From Clostridia bacterium (GTDB lineage Bacteria > Bacillota > Clostridia > Oscillospirales > CAG-272), in the NCBI GenBank assembly GCA_017507985.1, contig JAFVZV010000084.1, forward strand, positions 1 to 51,203: a stretch of DNA of 51,203 nucleotides, written 5' to 3'. Under the pieces are notes generated by a model. That model was not told the DNA's origin, searched no databases, and saw nothing but the letters and a program-made list of their open reading frames with translations. How positions within the stretch are numbered: the first letter of the stretch is position 1; every line of letters begins with the position of its first letter. The translations under genes were made by a program, and so were the position numbers. Below, in pieces: positions 40,209-49,399 of the stretch.

Positions 40209-40762
40209 GCCTTATCACCATCGCTCTCGGACAGAGAATTTTCGTCTGCCTTATTGCTTCCCTGCTTGTACTCACGATACAATTCCAAACCGCAATACAG
40301 TACCATGATACCCGCGCCGACACACACACAGCTATCGGCAACGTTGAATATATATGGCCAAATACCGTAAAAGTCGATCATATCAATGACGTAGCCGAGT
40401 GAGATGCGGTCGATCATGTTGCCGATACCACCGCCGACGATCAGCGCCAGCGAAGCGCGCAGCCAGCGATTCTGTTCGGAAAGAAACAGCAGATAGAACG
40501 TGACACCAATGATCGCGACCGTTGAAAAGATCATAAAGATCCAGCGATGATCGGACAGACTGCCAAACGCCGCCCCCTCGTTTTGCAGATAGGTCAGCTT
40601 GAGCAGCCCCGGAATGAGGGTTACGCTGCTGACAGGCTTGAGATAGGTCACACACAGCCATTTGGAAATCTGATCAATCGTCACACTCGCAAGCGAGAGA
40701 ATCAGCCACAGCCAAGGACGTCCGCGCATACAAAGGCGCTTGTTACCGTTCGTCCCCGTCAT
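40205..40762 (-). CDS. lspA: Lipoprotein signal peptidase
   Basis: A 185-residue inner-membrane aspartic peptidase (signal peptidase II, EC 3.4.23.36) that cuts prolipoproteins before the lipid-modified Cys. Four hydrophobic spans are present, with the catalytic Asp pair in GGIGNMIDR and FNVADSCV and the conserved YLQNEGAAFG. A charged tail of about 25 residues is extra. ATG 40762, with GGAGGG upstream, starts 3 bases after the ileS stop; a Met 11 codons later is an alternative. Many lipoproteins in this window would be its substrates. Confidence 0.94.
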   Translation of the reverse strand: MTGTNGNKRLCMRGRPWLWLILSLASVTIDQISKWLCVTYLKPVSSVTLIPGLLKLTYLQNEGAAFGSLSDHRWIFMIFSTVAIIGVTFYLLFLSEQNRWLRASLALIVGGGIGNMIDRISLGYVIDMIDFYGIWPYIFNVADSCVCVGAGIMVLYCGLELYREYKQGSNKADENSLSESDGDKA

Positions 40763-40765
40763 GCA

Positions 40766-43576
40766 TCAGCCCTCCAGAATGTTCAAGCAGCGAGCGCACA
40801 AAAATCCTTCGTCGTCCTGCTTGCCCTCGGTAGAGTAGGCCCAGCAACGGTCGCACTTGCAACCATCCGCGCCCTCAACCAGTACGGCAATGCCCGAGGC
40901 AGTTTCAGTCAGGGCGCCCTCGGGAGCTTGACCCTGCTCCAGCTTGACGCCGGATACGATAAACACAGTTTTAAGGTTGTCACCGAACGAAGACAGCAGC
41001 GCCATCTGCTCGTCGTTTTGCGTATAGATGGTCAGCTTGGCATCCAGCGATTTACCGATCTTTTTATCGGCACGCGCCAGCTCCAACGCTTTCATCACGT
41101 CGTCGCGCAGATCGAACAACGCGTTCCAATGCTCTGCCAGTGCAGGCATGGACAGCGCTTCGTCGTACGTGGGCAGATCGTTAAAGAATACGCTTTCACG
41201 CTTGTCAGCCGCCGTATGAGGCATTGCCTGCCAAATCTCCTCGGATGTGAACGCCAACAGCGGAGCCATCAGACGAGTCATAGCAGACAGCACCAGATAC
41301 ATCGCGCTCTGGGCACTGCGGCGCGCGAGCGAATCGGGGCGCTCGGTATACACACGATCCTTGGTAATATCCACGTACAGCTTGGACAAATCGGTTGTAC
41401 AGAAGTTGGTCAGATCGTGATAAATGCTGTGGAAGCAATAATTCTCATAGTTCTCTCTTGCACGGCGAACCAGCTCGTTGGCGCGGGAGAGCAGCCAGCG
41501 GTCGATCTCATACATATCGTCAACAGCCACCATATCCGTCTCGGGATCAAAGCCGTTAAGGTTGGCCAGAATGATACGCGAGGTGTTACGGATCTTACGG
41601 TAAGCCTCGGAAAGCTGCTTGAAGATGTTATCCGAGCAACGGACGTCCACTTGATAGTCGGCAGAAGCAACCCACAAACGAACAAGGTCTGCACCGTATT
41701 TAGCCACCATGTCCTGAGGATCTACACCGTTACCCAGCGACTTATGCATGGCTCTGCCCTCGCCGTCAACGACCCAACCGTGAGTCAAAACGGCCTTGAA
41801 GGGAGCCGTTGTGCCGCCCTTGGCACCGATAGCCGTCAGCAACGATGCCTGGAACCAACCGCGATACTGGTCAGCGCCCTCCAAGTAGAGGTCGGCCGGC
41901 CAGGTGTGCTCGGGCCAAGCAGGGTTGGCCTTGTCGTCCAAAACGGCAACGTGGGTCGAACCCGAGTCAAACCAACCGTCCAGCGTGTTCTGCTCCTTGA
42001 TAAAGTGCGTCTTGCCGCACTTGGGGCAGACGTAGCCCTCGGGGAGCAGATCCTTTGCGTCCATCGAGAACCAGCAGTTCGATCCGTGCTCAGCAAACAT
42101 AGCAGACACCTTCTCGATGGTTTCAGGGGTGCAGATGGTTTCCTTACAATCCTCGCAGTAGAAGACGGGAATGGGCAGGCCCCAATGACGCTGACGCGAA
42201 ATGCACCAGTCAGCACGCTCACCCAGCATCTGCTTCATGCGGTCGCCGCCCCACGCAGGCATCCAAGTCACGTCGTCGCAAGCCTTAACCGCATCGGCGC
42301 GGAAGGCATCGACCGAGCAGAACCACTGAGGAGTAGCACGGAAGATGATGGGAGACTTACATCTCCAGCAGTGAGGATATTCGTGCTCAAATTCCTTGGA
42401 AGCAAACAGCGCACCCGTTTCCTTCAAATCGGCAAGAATTGCCTCGTTGGATTTTTCATAGTAAAGGCCGGCAAACTTACCTGCATCCTCGGTCTGATAG
42501 CCGCGGTCGTCAACGGGCACGATGATGTCGATGCCGTAACGCTTGCAGGTCTGGTAGTCGTCCGCACCAAAGCCGGGCGCGGTATGAACGCAACCCGTAC
42601 CGCTGTCCATGGTAACGTAGTCAGCCATGAGGACAACGCTCTCGCGGTCAAGGAAAGGATGCTGGGTCTTGATGAATTCCAGCTTCTTACCCGGCATGGT
42701 CGCCACAATCTCATAGCCCTCGACGCCGCCCTCAGCCATGGTCTTCTCGACCAGTGCCTCGGCAATTACGTAATATTCATCGTTTGCCTTAACGACAGCA
42801 TAACTTTCCACGGGGTTCAGCGCGATAGCCAAGTTACCGGGCAACGTCCAAGTAGTCGTCGTCCAGATGATAAAGTATGTCTTGGAAAGGTCGCAAACGT
42901 CGGCCAGTACGCCGTTATCGTTGTTGACGCGGAACTTGACATAGATAGAGGTACACTTGTCCGTCTTATACTCGATCTCGGCCTCGGCCAGCGCCGTTTC
43001 GTCCTTAGGGCACCAGTAAACGGGCTTCAGGCCCTTGTAGATATAGCCCTTGCGGAACATCTCACCGAACACCTTGACCTCGCGCGCCTCAAAGGCGGGT
43101 GCCATGGTGGTATAGGGATGCTCCCAGTCAGCCGTCAGACCCAGACGCTTCATCTGCTCTCTTTGGATGTTGATGAAATCCTGAGCAAACGCCTCGCAGG
43201 CGCTACGGAATTCGGGAATGCTCATGGCCTTGCGGTTGAGCTTGTTCTTTTTGATAATAGCAGACTCAATGGGCATGCCGTGGTTATCCCAGCCGGGGAT
43301 ATAGGGCACGCGATAGCCCATCATGCTGCGGGATTTGTTGATGAAATCCTTGAGAATCTTATTCAGAGCATGACCCATGTGGATATTACCGTTGGAGAAG
43401 GGAGGGCCGTCGTGCAACACGAACAGCGGCTTGTCCTTGTTGTTCTCCAGCATTTGATTGTACAGATCGATGGAGTTCCAGTACTCCAGCATTTTGGGCT
43501 CGCGCATGGGAAGATTTGCCTTCATGTCAAACGACGTTGTCGGCATATTCAGTGTGCTCTTGTAATCTTTTGCCAT
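40766..43576 (-). CDS. ileS: Isoleucyl-tRNA synthetase
   Basis: A 936-residue class I synthetase (EC 6.1.1.5). HIGH appears as HMGH at residues 66-69 and KMSKS as AMHKSLGN in the catalytic domain; the editing domain lies between, with TTTWTLPGN and GTGCVHTAPGFG. The C-terminal zinc finger CKCDRCWAY...LCARC marks the bacterial IleRS1 type. The first Lys of KMSKS is replaced (MHKS), seen occasionally in the family. AAAGGAG precedes ATG 43576; upstream in-frame starts would read through the T-box and are rejected. It heads an operon with lspA, rluD and a Cof-type HAD gene, regulated by the T-box. Confidence 0.96.
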   Translation of the reverse strand: MAKDYKSTLNMPTTSFDMKANLPMREPKMLEYWNSIDLYNQMLENNKDKPLFVLHDGPPFSNGNIHMGHALNKILKDFINKSRSMMGYRVPYIPGWDNHGMPIESAIIKKNKLNRKAMSIPEFRSACEAFAQDFINIQREQMKRLGLTADWEHPYTTMAPAFEAREVKVFGEMFRKGYIYKGLKPVYWCPKDETALAEAEIEYKTDKCTSIYVKFRVNNDNGVLADVCDLSKTYFIIWTTTTWTLPGNLAIALNPVESYAVVKANDEYYVIAEALVEKTMAEGGVEGYEIVATMPGKKLEFIKTQHPFLDRESVVLMADYVTMDSGTGCVHTAPGFGADDYQTCKRYGIDIIVPVDDRGYQTEDAGKFAGLYYEKSNEAILADLKETGALFASKEFEHEYPHCWRCKSPIIFRATPQWFCSVDAFRADAVKACDDVTWMPAWGGDRMKQMLGERADWCISRQRHWGLPIPVFYCEDCKETICTPETIEKVSAMFAEHGSNCWFSMDAKDLLPEGYVCPKCGKTHFIKEQNTLDGWFDSGSTHVAVLDDKANPAWPEHTWPADLYLEGADQYRGWFQASLLTAIGAKGGTTAPFKAVLTHGWVVDGEGRAMHKSLGNGVDPQDMVAKYGADLVRLWVASADYQVDVRCSDNIFKQLSEAYRKIRNTSRIILANLNGFDPETDMVAVDDMYEIDRWLLSRANELVRRARENYENYCFHSIYHDLTNFCTTDLSKLYVDITKDRVYTERPDSLARRSAQSAMYLVLSAMTRLMAPLLAFTSEEIWQAMPHTAADKRESVFFNDLPTYDEALSMPALAEHWNALFDLRDDVMKALELARADKKIGKSLDAKLTIYTQNDEQMALLSSFGDNLKTVFIVSGVKLEQGQAPEGALTETASGIAVLVEGADGCKCDRCWAYSTEGKQDDEGFLCARCLNILEG

Positions 43577-43634
43577 TGCTTGTTTTCTCCTTTTTGTTTT
43601 AATTTTCAACGAATACATTTTCGCGGCGGGAAAC

Positions 43635-43915
43635 AAAAAAACGCCCCACAGCCGCACGCGACCATGAGACGGAAGAACCTTCCGCGGTACCACTCATTTT
43701 GTGTCAATGACACCACTCAAGCGTCAACACATTCGTATTGCGCCGTACGCCTTAACGCGGCAACACGGGGCGGATTACACTCGTAGCGAGAGATTGCCGT
43801 CTCGCGCGATTTCACCGTTCCTGCTCCGAAGGGATACGCCATGCCGTCCGCTGCGCAGTTCCACCAAACCTGCGCTCTCTGTGAGTTTTCGACACTTTGC
43901 TTCTTCATCATAGCA
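43635..43915 (-). promoter_or_regulatory. T-box leader (tRNA-Ile-sensing riboswitch) of ileS
   Basis: On the minus strand the leader has the stem I start with AGAGAGC and GGTGGAA, a probable specifier ATC (43775-43773, Ile) after GAGTGTA, and the T-box GAGTGGTACCGCGG (43695-43682). The antiterminator pairs ATGAG and CGGAAG with CTTCCG and CTCAT around the UGGNACC bulge. The competing terminator uses CTCATGGTCG with CGGCTGTGGGG, followed by seven T (43641-43635). Uncharged tRNA-Ile should allow read-through into ileS, lspA, rluD and the HAD gene. Confidence 0.92.
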
Positions 43916-43924
43916 TTTCAGGTT

Positions 43925-43953
43925 ATTTTATCATATTTTATATGGTTTGTCAA
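43925..43953 (-). promoter_or_regulatory. Sigma-A promoter of the ileS operon
   Basis: On the minus strand, TTGACA (43953-43948) and TAAAAT (43930-43925) have a 17-bp spacer just upstream of the T-box. Confidence 0.8.
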
Positions 43954-43991
43954 GGGATTTGGCGGGGAAAGCAAGGGAAAATCTAATTTTC

Positions 43992-44454
43992 CAACAACTT
44001 TTTCTTTTGACGCGCATACTGCTTCGCGCTGCGCTGTACTGGCTTTTTGATGTTACTTCTTGTCTCTCGACAAGAAGTAACCAAGAAACGAGCCAAGACG
44101 TTCCCTCTTGGAACTCCCTTGGCATTGCCGCTCTGCAAAGAGTTTCAAGAGATAGACATATCTATCGGTTATGCGGTGCTTCAAGGCAGCCAACACGAGC
44201 GGCAGGCAAAGATAGCAACAAGTTTTGCGGGTTTCTTAAGGGCATTAGGCCCTGATTGAAATTTTCTGTTCTATGGGAAGAATTTTGCTTTGCAAAATTC
44301 TTCGGGAGCGGGTAACAAAACATTCCCATAAGCACTGAATTGGATGCCCGCGTTATTTTCTTTCGTCCTTTCTTTGTTCAGTGACAAAGAAAGGACATCC
44401 TTGCCTGCACAGCGCAGCGCGAAGCAGTATGCGCGTCAAAAGAAGAAGTTGTTG
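43992..44454 (+). repeat. Dispersed intergenic repeat, family 1, full copy with 46-bp terminal inverted repeats (MITE-like)
   Basis: The ends 43992-44037 and 44409-44454 are inverse copies of each other with a single mismatch seen (both contain GACGCGCATACTGCTTCGCG in opposite senses). The interior has hairpins TACTTCTTG/CAAGAAGTA, GAATTTTGCTTTGCAAAATTC and TTTCTTTG/CAAAGAAA, and the block 44221-44258 shared with the copy at 10954-11428. A 70-codon frame inside lacks support as a gene. The remainder of 43577-44474 holds the T-box and promoter. Confidence 0.85.
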
Positions 44455-44474
44455 AAATTTTATTCTTTCCCCTC

Positions 44475-44948
44475 CTACTCCCCCGAGAGCACCACGCTCA
44501 CCACAACACCGTCCCGAAGACCAAAGGTCAAAACACTTCCCTCGCCGCGATAGATCAAACGGGTATCACTCTCCTCATCCGCCTGCCCCATCGCCGCAAT
44601 GACATCCTGTACAGAGCATCCAATGCGTACCCCCTGCGCGCTCTGCACACCGTCATCGATATACGACACCGATGAGACGACCGCCGCGCCGCTCATAGGT
44701 GCAAACACGTACAGCCGCAATGACGGATAGGTATACATCCGATCCATCCCCTGCCCCGCACAGCTTTCCGCTTCAGTCACGGTATAGTCATCGCCCAGTT
44801 GTGCGATTGCGTCATCTGCCGCCATGCCGACCGTCAACTCCAAACCGCGGTAAGATAGTGAAAGCGGGGCAGGCTCATTCGGCAACGGAGGAGCACAAGC
44901 ACAAAGCAAGACGAGGGAAAGCATCAACACGACGATTATTCGTTTCAT
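44475..44948 (-). CDS. Small lipoprotein, last gene of the dlt-like operon
   Basis: A 157-residue lipoprotein; the lipobox is around LLCAC (Cys18). The mature part has two similar halves: GLELTVGMAADDAIAQLGDDY and GVRIGCSVQDVIAAMGQADEE, each followed by strands (YPSLRLYVFAP; LIYRGEGSVLTFGL). This duplicated GxxxxDVIAxLG pattern recalls small beta/alpha lipoproteins of the SmpA/BamE-like or DUF4309 type, without a firm assignment. It overlaps the SGNH gene stop (ATGA), so it is co-translated with the acyl-transfer genes. Confidence 0.75.
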   Translation of the reverse strand: MKRIIVVLMLSLVLLCACAPPLPNEPAPLSLSYRGLELTVGMAADDAIAQLGDDYTVTEAESCAGQGMDRMYTYPSLRLYVFAPMSGAAVVSSVSYIDDGVQSAQGVRIGCSVQDVIAAMGQADEESDTRLIYRGEGSVLTFGLRDGVVVSVVLSGE

Positions 44949-45988
44949 TTTGCCCCCTCCTTCTTTTGCGCCTCATAGCGGGCGATATCCTCCGTCCAAA
45001 CGACGCAATCATGATCGCGCAGACGTGTATCCGTCAGCTGATAATTTTCCACCAAAATTTTGCCGAAATAAGCCGTCAACTTTTCAGCACCGTACACATT
45101 CAGATGGAGCCCGGCATCGTAGGTATCGGTCGTATAATTCAGACCGATGGTCTCGATCTCATTCAAAAAATTGTAATATGGCAATCCGTACTGCTCCGCA
45201 AGAGCGACGACCTGTGCCTCATATTCTTCATGCCATGGATAGCGCCACGAGTCGGTCGGTGCTTTGATCAGCACCAACTCAGCATTGTTGTCACGGCACA
45301 GCGTGACAATGCGATCAAAATAATCCAACGCCATCTCACCAAAGGCGGTCGCGCGCGGCGGTAATGCCCCCTCGTGACTCGGAGCGTTTCCTGCGACCAC
45401 GCCATTCTGCACGAGATATCCTCGTACCGAGACGGGCTCCTGATGCGAAAACAGCGTCGTGACATCCTGCCATGACAGCTGAGACCAACGATCATGATAC
45501 CGCAACAGTGGAAAGGCATAAGACAGCTTGCTCTCGCCTTCAACGATAGCATCACTCAGCACTTGCCATTTGGTTGACGATGCAGGCAGATGATCCAGCA
45601 CCATACGGTTATACGCCTCACTCTGCGGCTCACTGTAGATCAAACCATACACACCCAGCACGATCACCTTGGGATCAGAACGCTCAAAAACCTCCTCCAG
45701 CACGGCATAGCTGTGCCACACAAGCTGTTGGGGCGTGCCGCATACGCGGGAAGAAATGCCATATTTCTGCCAAAGCACAACAGGTGAAAAGGCCTCGTAC
45801 ACCTCGCAATCGCCAACAAAGACGACCTCATCCTGTGCTGTGTCGGCCTCAAAATAGTCTTGCAGTAAAAACGCTTCCGGGTTGGCCGCACGATCATGAG
45901 GAACAAGCAACGCCTGCGCCGCGCCAAACAAGAGCGCAGTGAGTATGACAAACGTCAAGACGGCCCATATCCATTTCGTTTTTTTCAT
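44945..45988 (-). CDS. SGNH/DltD-AlgJ-like membrane-anchored protein with Cys at the nucleophile position
   Basis: A 347-residue protein with an N-terminal signal anchor (about 6-28) and an extracytoplasmic SGNH-type domain. Block I reads VVFVGDCEVYE: Gly59-Asp60-Cys61, where GDS is usual. The C-terminal block is DAGLHLN (Asp291, His295). Such proteins work beside MBOAT acyltransferases, taking or moving an acyl group on a polymer outside the membrane, as DltD does for teichoic acids or AlgJ/X for alginate. ATG 45988 follows GGAGG. It begins 25 bases after the MBOAT gene stop. The acceptor is unknown. Confidence 0.82.
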   Translation of the reverse strand: MKKTKWIWAVLTFVILTALLFGAAQALLVPHDRAANPEAFLLQDYFEADTAQDEVVFVGDCEVYEAFSPVVLWQKYGISSRVCGTPQQLVWHSYAVLEEVFERSDPKVIVLGVYGLIYSEPQSEAYNRMVLDHLPASSTKWQVLSDAIVEGESKLSYAFPLLRYHDRWSQLSWQDVTTLFSHQEPVSVRGYLVQNGVVAGNAPSHEGALPPRATAFGEMALDYFDRIVTLCRDNNAELVLIKAPTDSWRYPWHEEYEAQVVALAEQYGLPYYNFLNEIETIGLNYTTDTYDAGLHLNVYGAEKLTAYFGKILVENYQLTDTRLRDHDCVVWTEDIARYEAQKKEGAK

Positions 45989-46013
45989 TGCCTGTCCTCC
46001 TTTCATTCAAATA

Positions 46014-47588
46014 TTAAAACTGTCCGTAAATAAAATCCATGGCATTGTAGCCAAGGCCGTACCGCCCAAATACAACAATGGCAACGACCATCAGCGCGCA
46101 CACAACAGCGCACAGCATTGGGCGACGAGCAAGCCGCTCGCCAAGAGAAGGGGTGTGGACATCACCCACATGCGGCGTTGCGCGTCCAACGAGCCACATG
46201 GCAAGGACACCCAGCGCGATCAGCCCCCACTGGGCAATCGACAATCCAAGCGCTGTCCAAAGGGATGCGTCAAACAGCCCCACCACAGCCGAAGGAGTAG
46301 CGGCTCGTCCCCAAAGAGAGAGAACCCGTCCTGCGTCAGGGGACAGATCCAGCGTGCGGAATAAACCGACCGTGAACAACGTGCCACTACAGCACAGCCA
46401 CGTCAGAGGGCGCGACGCGGCAACGCGAGAAAATTTCTCACCAAAGCGCCGCCGCAAAGGGCGTAGCTCCTGTGAAAGCAAAATAAATAAACCGTTGCAA
46501 AGCCCCCACACGACAAAATTCCATCCCGCGCCATGCCAAAGTCCGGTCAACGCCCAAGTTACCAGCGTGGCAGTCCACAAGGGCAAGCGACGAGACAGAC
46601 GGGAGAGCTTTTGCGATAAGCGGCTGACGGATAGCGGATAGAATACGTAATCGGTGAAAAAGCGACCCATGGATCTATGCCAACGCCGCCAATAATCGGC
46701 CACGGAGCAAGCCCCAAAAGGACGGTCAAAATTCTCGTACAAGCCGATGCCAAGCACGTGGGAAACGCCGAGCGCGATGTCCATACCCCCCGTAAAGTCA
46801 GCGTAGATTTGGATGCTGTACAAAAGGATCATCAGCCATGTCCAAGTCCCCCCCAAGTTGCCAGAGGCTTGCATCACCGCCTGAACCGCCAAGCCCACCG
46901 TATTCGCCACAACCACCTTTTTTACGCCGCCCCAAAGGGCACGAAGGGCTCCTTGCAGGGCTCTTGGCGCATCAAACGAATGAATGGCAAAGAGCTGCGG
47001 AGCAAGCTCGTCGTAACGGTTGATGGGACCCTGCCACATCTGAGGGAAATAAAAGATAAACAATGTCAATTTAGCGAGATTTTTCTCGGGTGCAAGCTGT
47101 CCGCGCGACACATCAACCATGTAGCTGATCGCGCTGAGCGTTACATAAGACAGCCCCAACGGTACCACAAGCTTCGGCCCCGGGTAAGACGTGCCTGCAA
47201 GCATATTCACGGTTTGAATCAAAAGACTGTCATATTTAAAAACGGCAAGCAGCGAAAGAGTCAACACAACGCCGGCCGCCAACAGCCATTTTCGCCGTGC
47301 GACACACCGATCGCGGAAGGCACGGCGCGTCGGCTTATCCCACGAACCGTCGGCACGGTGCGCTTTCAGTATTTCGGTTTGTCTGTCAAGGGATCGACCA
47401 AGCAACCGTCCAAAGACGTAGACAATGATTGTCAGGGCGATCAGCACGCACAGATTTCGCCAACCGGAAAAACCGTAGAAAATGATACTGCCAATGAGTA
47501 AAATGATCCATTGCCCTCGGCGCGGCGCGAGAAAATAGAGCGGCAGCAAAACCGCAAGGAACAAAACAAACGCAAGGGATAATGACAT
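46014..47588 (-). CDS. MBOAT-family membrane O-acyltransferase (DltB/AlgI-like)
   Basis: A 524-residue polytopic membrane protein with about 11-12 spans. The MBOAT features are present: FKYDSLLIQTVN, QMWQGPINRYDEL, FADFT-like IYADFTGGMDIALG, WRRWHRSMGRFFTDYVFYPL (His304) and the catalytic TGLWHGAGWNF (His352). MBOAT proteins pass an acyl group from a cytoplasmic donor across the membrane; with an adenylating enzyme and carrier protein next door, the donor is probably an acyl-carrier thioester as in the Dlt system. AAAGGAG precedes ATG 47588. Confidence 0.93.
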   Translation of the reverse strand: MSLSLAFVLFLAVLLPLYFLAPRRGQWIILLIGSIIFYGFSGWRNLCVLIALTIIVYVFGRLLGRSLDRQTEILKAHRADGSWDKPTRRAFRDRCVARRKWLLAAGVVLTLSLLAVFKYDSLLIQTVNMLAGTSYPGPKLVVPLGLSYVTLSAISYMVDVSRGQLAPEKNLAKLTLFIFYFPQMWQGPINRYDELAPQLFAIHSFDAPRALQGALRALWGGVKKVVVANTVGLAVQAVMQASGNLGGTWTWLMILLYSIQIYADFTGGMDIALGVSHVLGIGLYENFDRPFGACSVADYWRRWHRSMGRFFTDYVFYPLSVSRLSQKLSRLSRRLPLWTATLVTWALTGLWHGAGWNFVVWGLCNGLFILLSQELRPLRRRFGEKFSRVAASRPLTWLCCSGTLFTVGLFRTLDLSPDAGRVLSLWGRAATPSAVVGLFDASLWTALGLSIAQWGLIALGVLAMWLVGRATPHVGDVHTPSLGERLARRPMLCAVVCALMVVAIVVFGRYGLGYNAMDFIYGQF

Positions 47589-47637
47589 CGCCGCTCTCCT
47601 TTCTGCGAGATTTTTTGGAAAATAACGAAAGCTTCAA

Positions 47638-47868
47638 TCAAACATCATCCAGCCGTTTCACCATGGTCGCCAATGCTTCCACCGAGTTGAAATTGCTCGG
47701 CAAGATCTCCACAGCAGGAATGCAAACGTCAAACGCTGCGTTGAGCTCGGTCACCAGCGTCACAATATCAAGAGAATCCAATATACCCTCGTCCACCAAC
47801 GCCGTCTCGTGCTTGATGTCTACCGTCGGATGCATTTTTTCGAGTATTTCAATGATTTTTTGTTCCAT
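47638..47868 (-). CDS. Acyl/D-alanyl carrier protein-like
   Basis: A 76-residue four-helix carrier with the phosphopantetheine site Ser32 in GILDSLDIV, close to DltC and other stand-alone carriers. It should be loaded by the adenylating enzyme encoded 3 bases upstream and deliver its acyl group to the MBOAT. AAAGGAG precedes ATG 47868. Confidence 0.92.
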   Translation of the reverse strand: MEQKIIEILEKMHPTVDIKHETALVDEGILDSLDIVTLVTELNAAFDVCIPAVEILPSNFNSVEALATMVKRLDDV

Positions 47869-47871
47869 AAA

Positions 47872-49389
47872 TTACTCCTTTGATAGCGTCTTGCGGTCGA
47901 TCTTTCCGTTGGGTGTCACGGGCAATGCGCTCCTTTTAACTGCACGGGCCGGCAGATAATATCGTGGCAAATAGCAGTTTAGCGCCGCCATTACCTCATG
48001 CTCTTGGGCACTGCCTGAATAAAACAATATGATTTCCTGCGTCGCCCTGTTTACCACGCACGCCGCCTGCGTTACACTCGGACTGCGCTGTGCGCATTGC
48101 TCGATCTCACCAAGCTCGATGCGGTGTCCCATGCGCTTGATCTGCCCATCACGCCGACCAACGAATACCAACTCGCCATGCGCGTTGTAATACGCCAGAT
48201 CCCCCGTGCGATAGACCTGCTCGGGATATGCATCCTGCAAGGGATTTTGCACGAACGCCGCCTCTGTCTGATCAACCTTGTGGTCATATCCGAGTGTCAG
48301 GCAACTTCCCCTCAAATACATCTCTCCGATTTCACTCGCCTGGTCTATCAAGGGGAAAATTTCATTTCCCTGCTCATCGATCAGCATCAGCCCCGTATTG
48401 TCCAACGGCGCGCCGATGGGAATACGCTCATTCTCCGACAGCTCTCGGTCTGCTCGCCAAACGCAAGACATTCCCGTTGCCTCGGTCGGGCCGTAAAGCT
48501 GATAGAACGTCGCCTCAGGCAAGGCTTTTCGCCAAGCATGATAGTGGCATATCGGTAATGCCTCGCTGCCGAAGACTACGGTTTTCAATGTGTGCGGAGC
48601 ACGTACGTCCAGCGCACCGAGCGCCGAGACATTTGTGAGCACCGAGGATACCCAGCAAATGGTATTGATGCCGTTTTTTATCAGATAATCGATCAACGGC
48701 AACGGGAAGGAAAACAGCCCTCTCGGGATCAAATACGTTGTCGCGCCCATCATGAGCGTCGTCAAAATTTCCTTGAGCGGCGCGTCAAAATACAGCGGCG
48801 ACTGGCAGCCGAACACGCTCTGCTCGTCCAGCGACAGTGCGCTCGTCAACGCCTCACCGTAATCAATAACGGCACGGTGACAACCGACAACACCCTTGGG
48901 CTCGCCCGTAGATCCCGAGGTGAATATGATATACATCGGATCGGTGTCAATTTGACGGGCACGCACCCTGCGCAACGATATATCGTCAGTTGGCTGCGAG
49001 GTCAATGCCTCGTAGGTCATTGTCAAACGGTCGAAGGATTCGGCAAGTGCGCGATTGCATTCGTCACACACGATCATACCAGCACGACAGCTCTCGAGAA
49101 TATAGCAAATCCGCTCCTTGGGCATGGTCGCATCCAACGGCACGTAAACCGCGCCCGCATAGGTAGCGCCCAGCATGGCGGCGATCGCGGCAGGATGCCG
49201 ATCCATCAAAACAGCCACCCGCTTGCCCGTCATCCCTGCGCGACACAGTGTGCTTCCCACTCGCCGAGCGGTGTCAAGCAGCGCGGCAAAGCTCATTGAC
49301 GCGCCCCCCGAACCATCCGAAAAGGCAATCTTATCGGGCAGACGTGCGGCGGTATGCTCCAGATATTGCAATACGTTTTTGATGCGCAT
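47872..49389 (-). CDS. AMP-dependent adenylating enzyme (DltA-like carrier-protein ligase)
   Basis: A 505-residue ANL-superfamily enzyme, about the size of DltA (D-alanine:carrier ligase, EC 6.2.1.54). Core motifs: FTSGSTGEPKG (156-166), YGPTEAT, YRTGD, GRRDGQIKRMGHRIELGEIE and the C-terminal Lys in PNGKIDRKTL. It activates an amino or carboxylic acid as adenylate and loads it on the carrier next door. Whether the substrate is D-alanine is not certain from the motifs. AAGGAGG precedes ATG 49389; the carrier gene follows after 3 bases. It starts 10 bases after the transglutaminase gene stop. Confidence 0.92.
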   Translation of the reverse strand: MRIKNVLQYLEHTAARLPDKIAFSDGSGGASMSFAALLDTARRVGSTLCRAGMTGKRVAVLMDRHPAAIAAMLGATYAGAVYVPLDATMPKERICYILESCRAGMIVCDECNRALAESFDRLTMTYEALTSQPTDDISLRRVRARQIDTDPMYIIFTSGSTGEPKGVVGCHRAVIDYGEALTSALSLDEQSVFGCQSPLYFDAPLKEILTTLMMGATTYLIPRGLFSFPLPLIDYLIKNGINTICWVSSVLTNVSALGALDVRAPHTLKTVVFGSEALPICHYHAWRKALPEATFYQLYGPTEATGMSCVWRADRELSENERIPIGAPLDNTGLMLIDEQGNEIFPLIDQASEIGEMYLRGSCLTLGYDHKVDQTEAAFVQNPLQDAYPEQVYRTGDLAYYNAHGELVFVGRRDGQIKRMGHRIELGEIEQCAQRSPSVTQAACVVNRATQEIILFYSGSAQEHEVMAALNCYLPRYYLPARAVKRSALPVTPNGKIDRKTLSKE

Positions 49390-49399
49390 GGTGCCCTCC

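Noticed and set aside
40547-43786. Very long open frame (1079 codons) on the plus strand opposite ileS and lspA
   Set aside because: It mirrors the codon structure of ileS, has no ribosome binding site or family resemblance, and crosses the T-box; an antisense shadow.
44047-44259. 70-codon gene inside the family-1 repeat
   Set aside because: No ribosome binding site, lies within a hairpin-rich repeat, and the frame is not kept across its length in the other copy.
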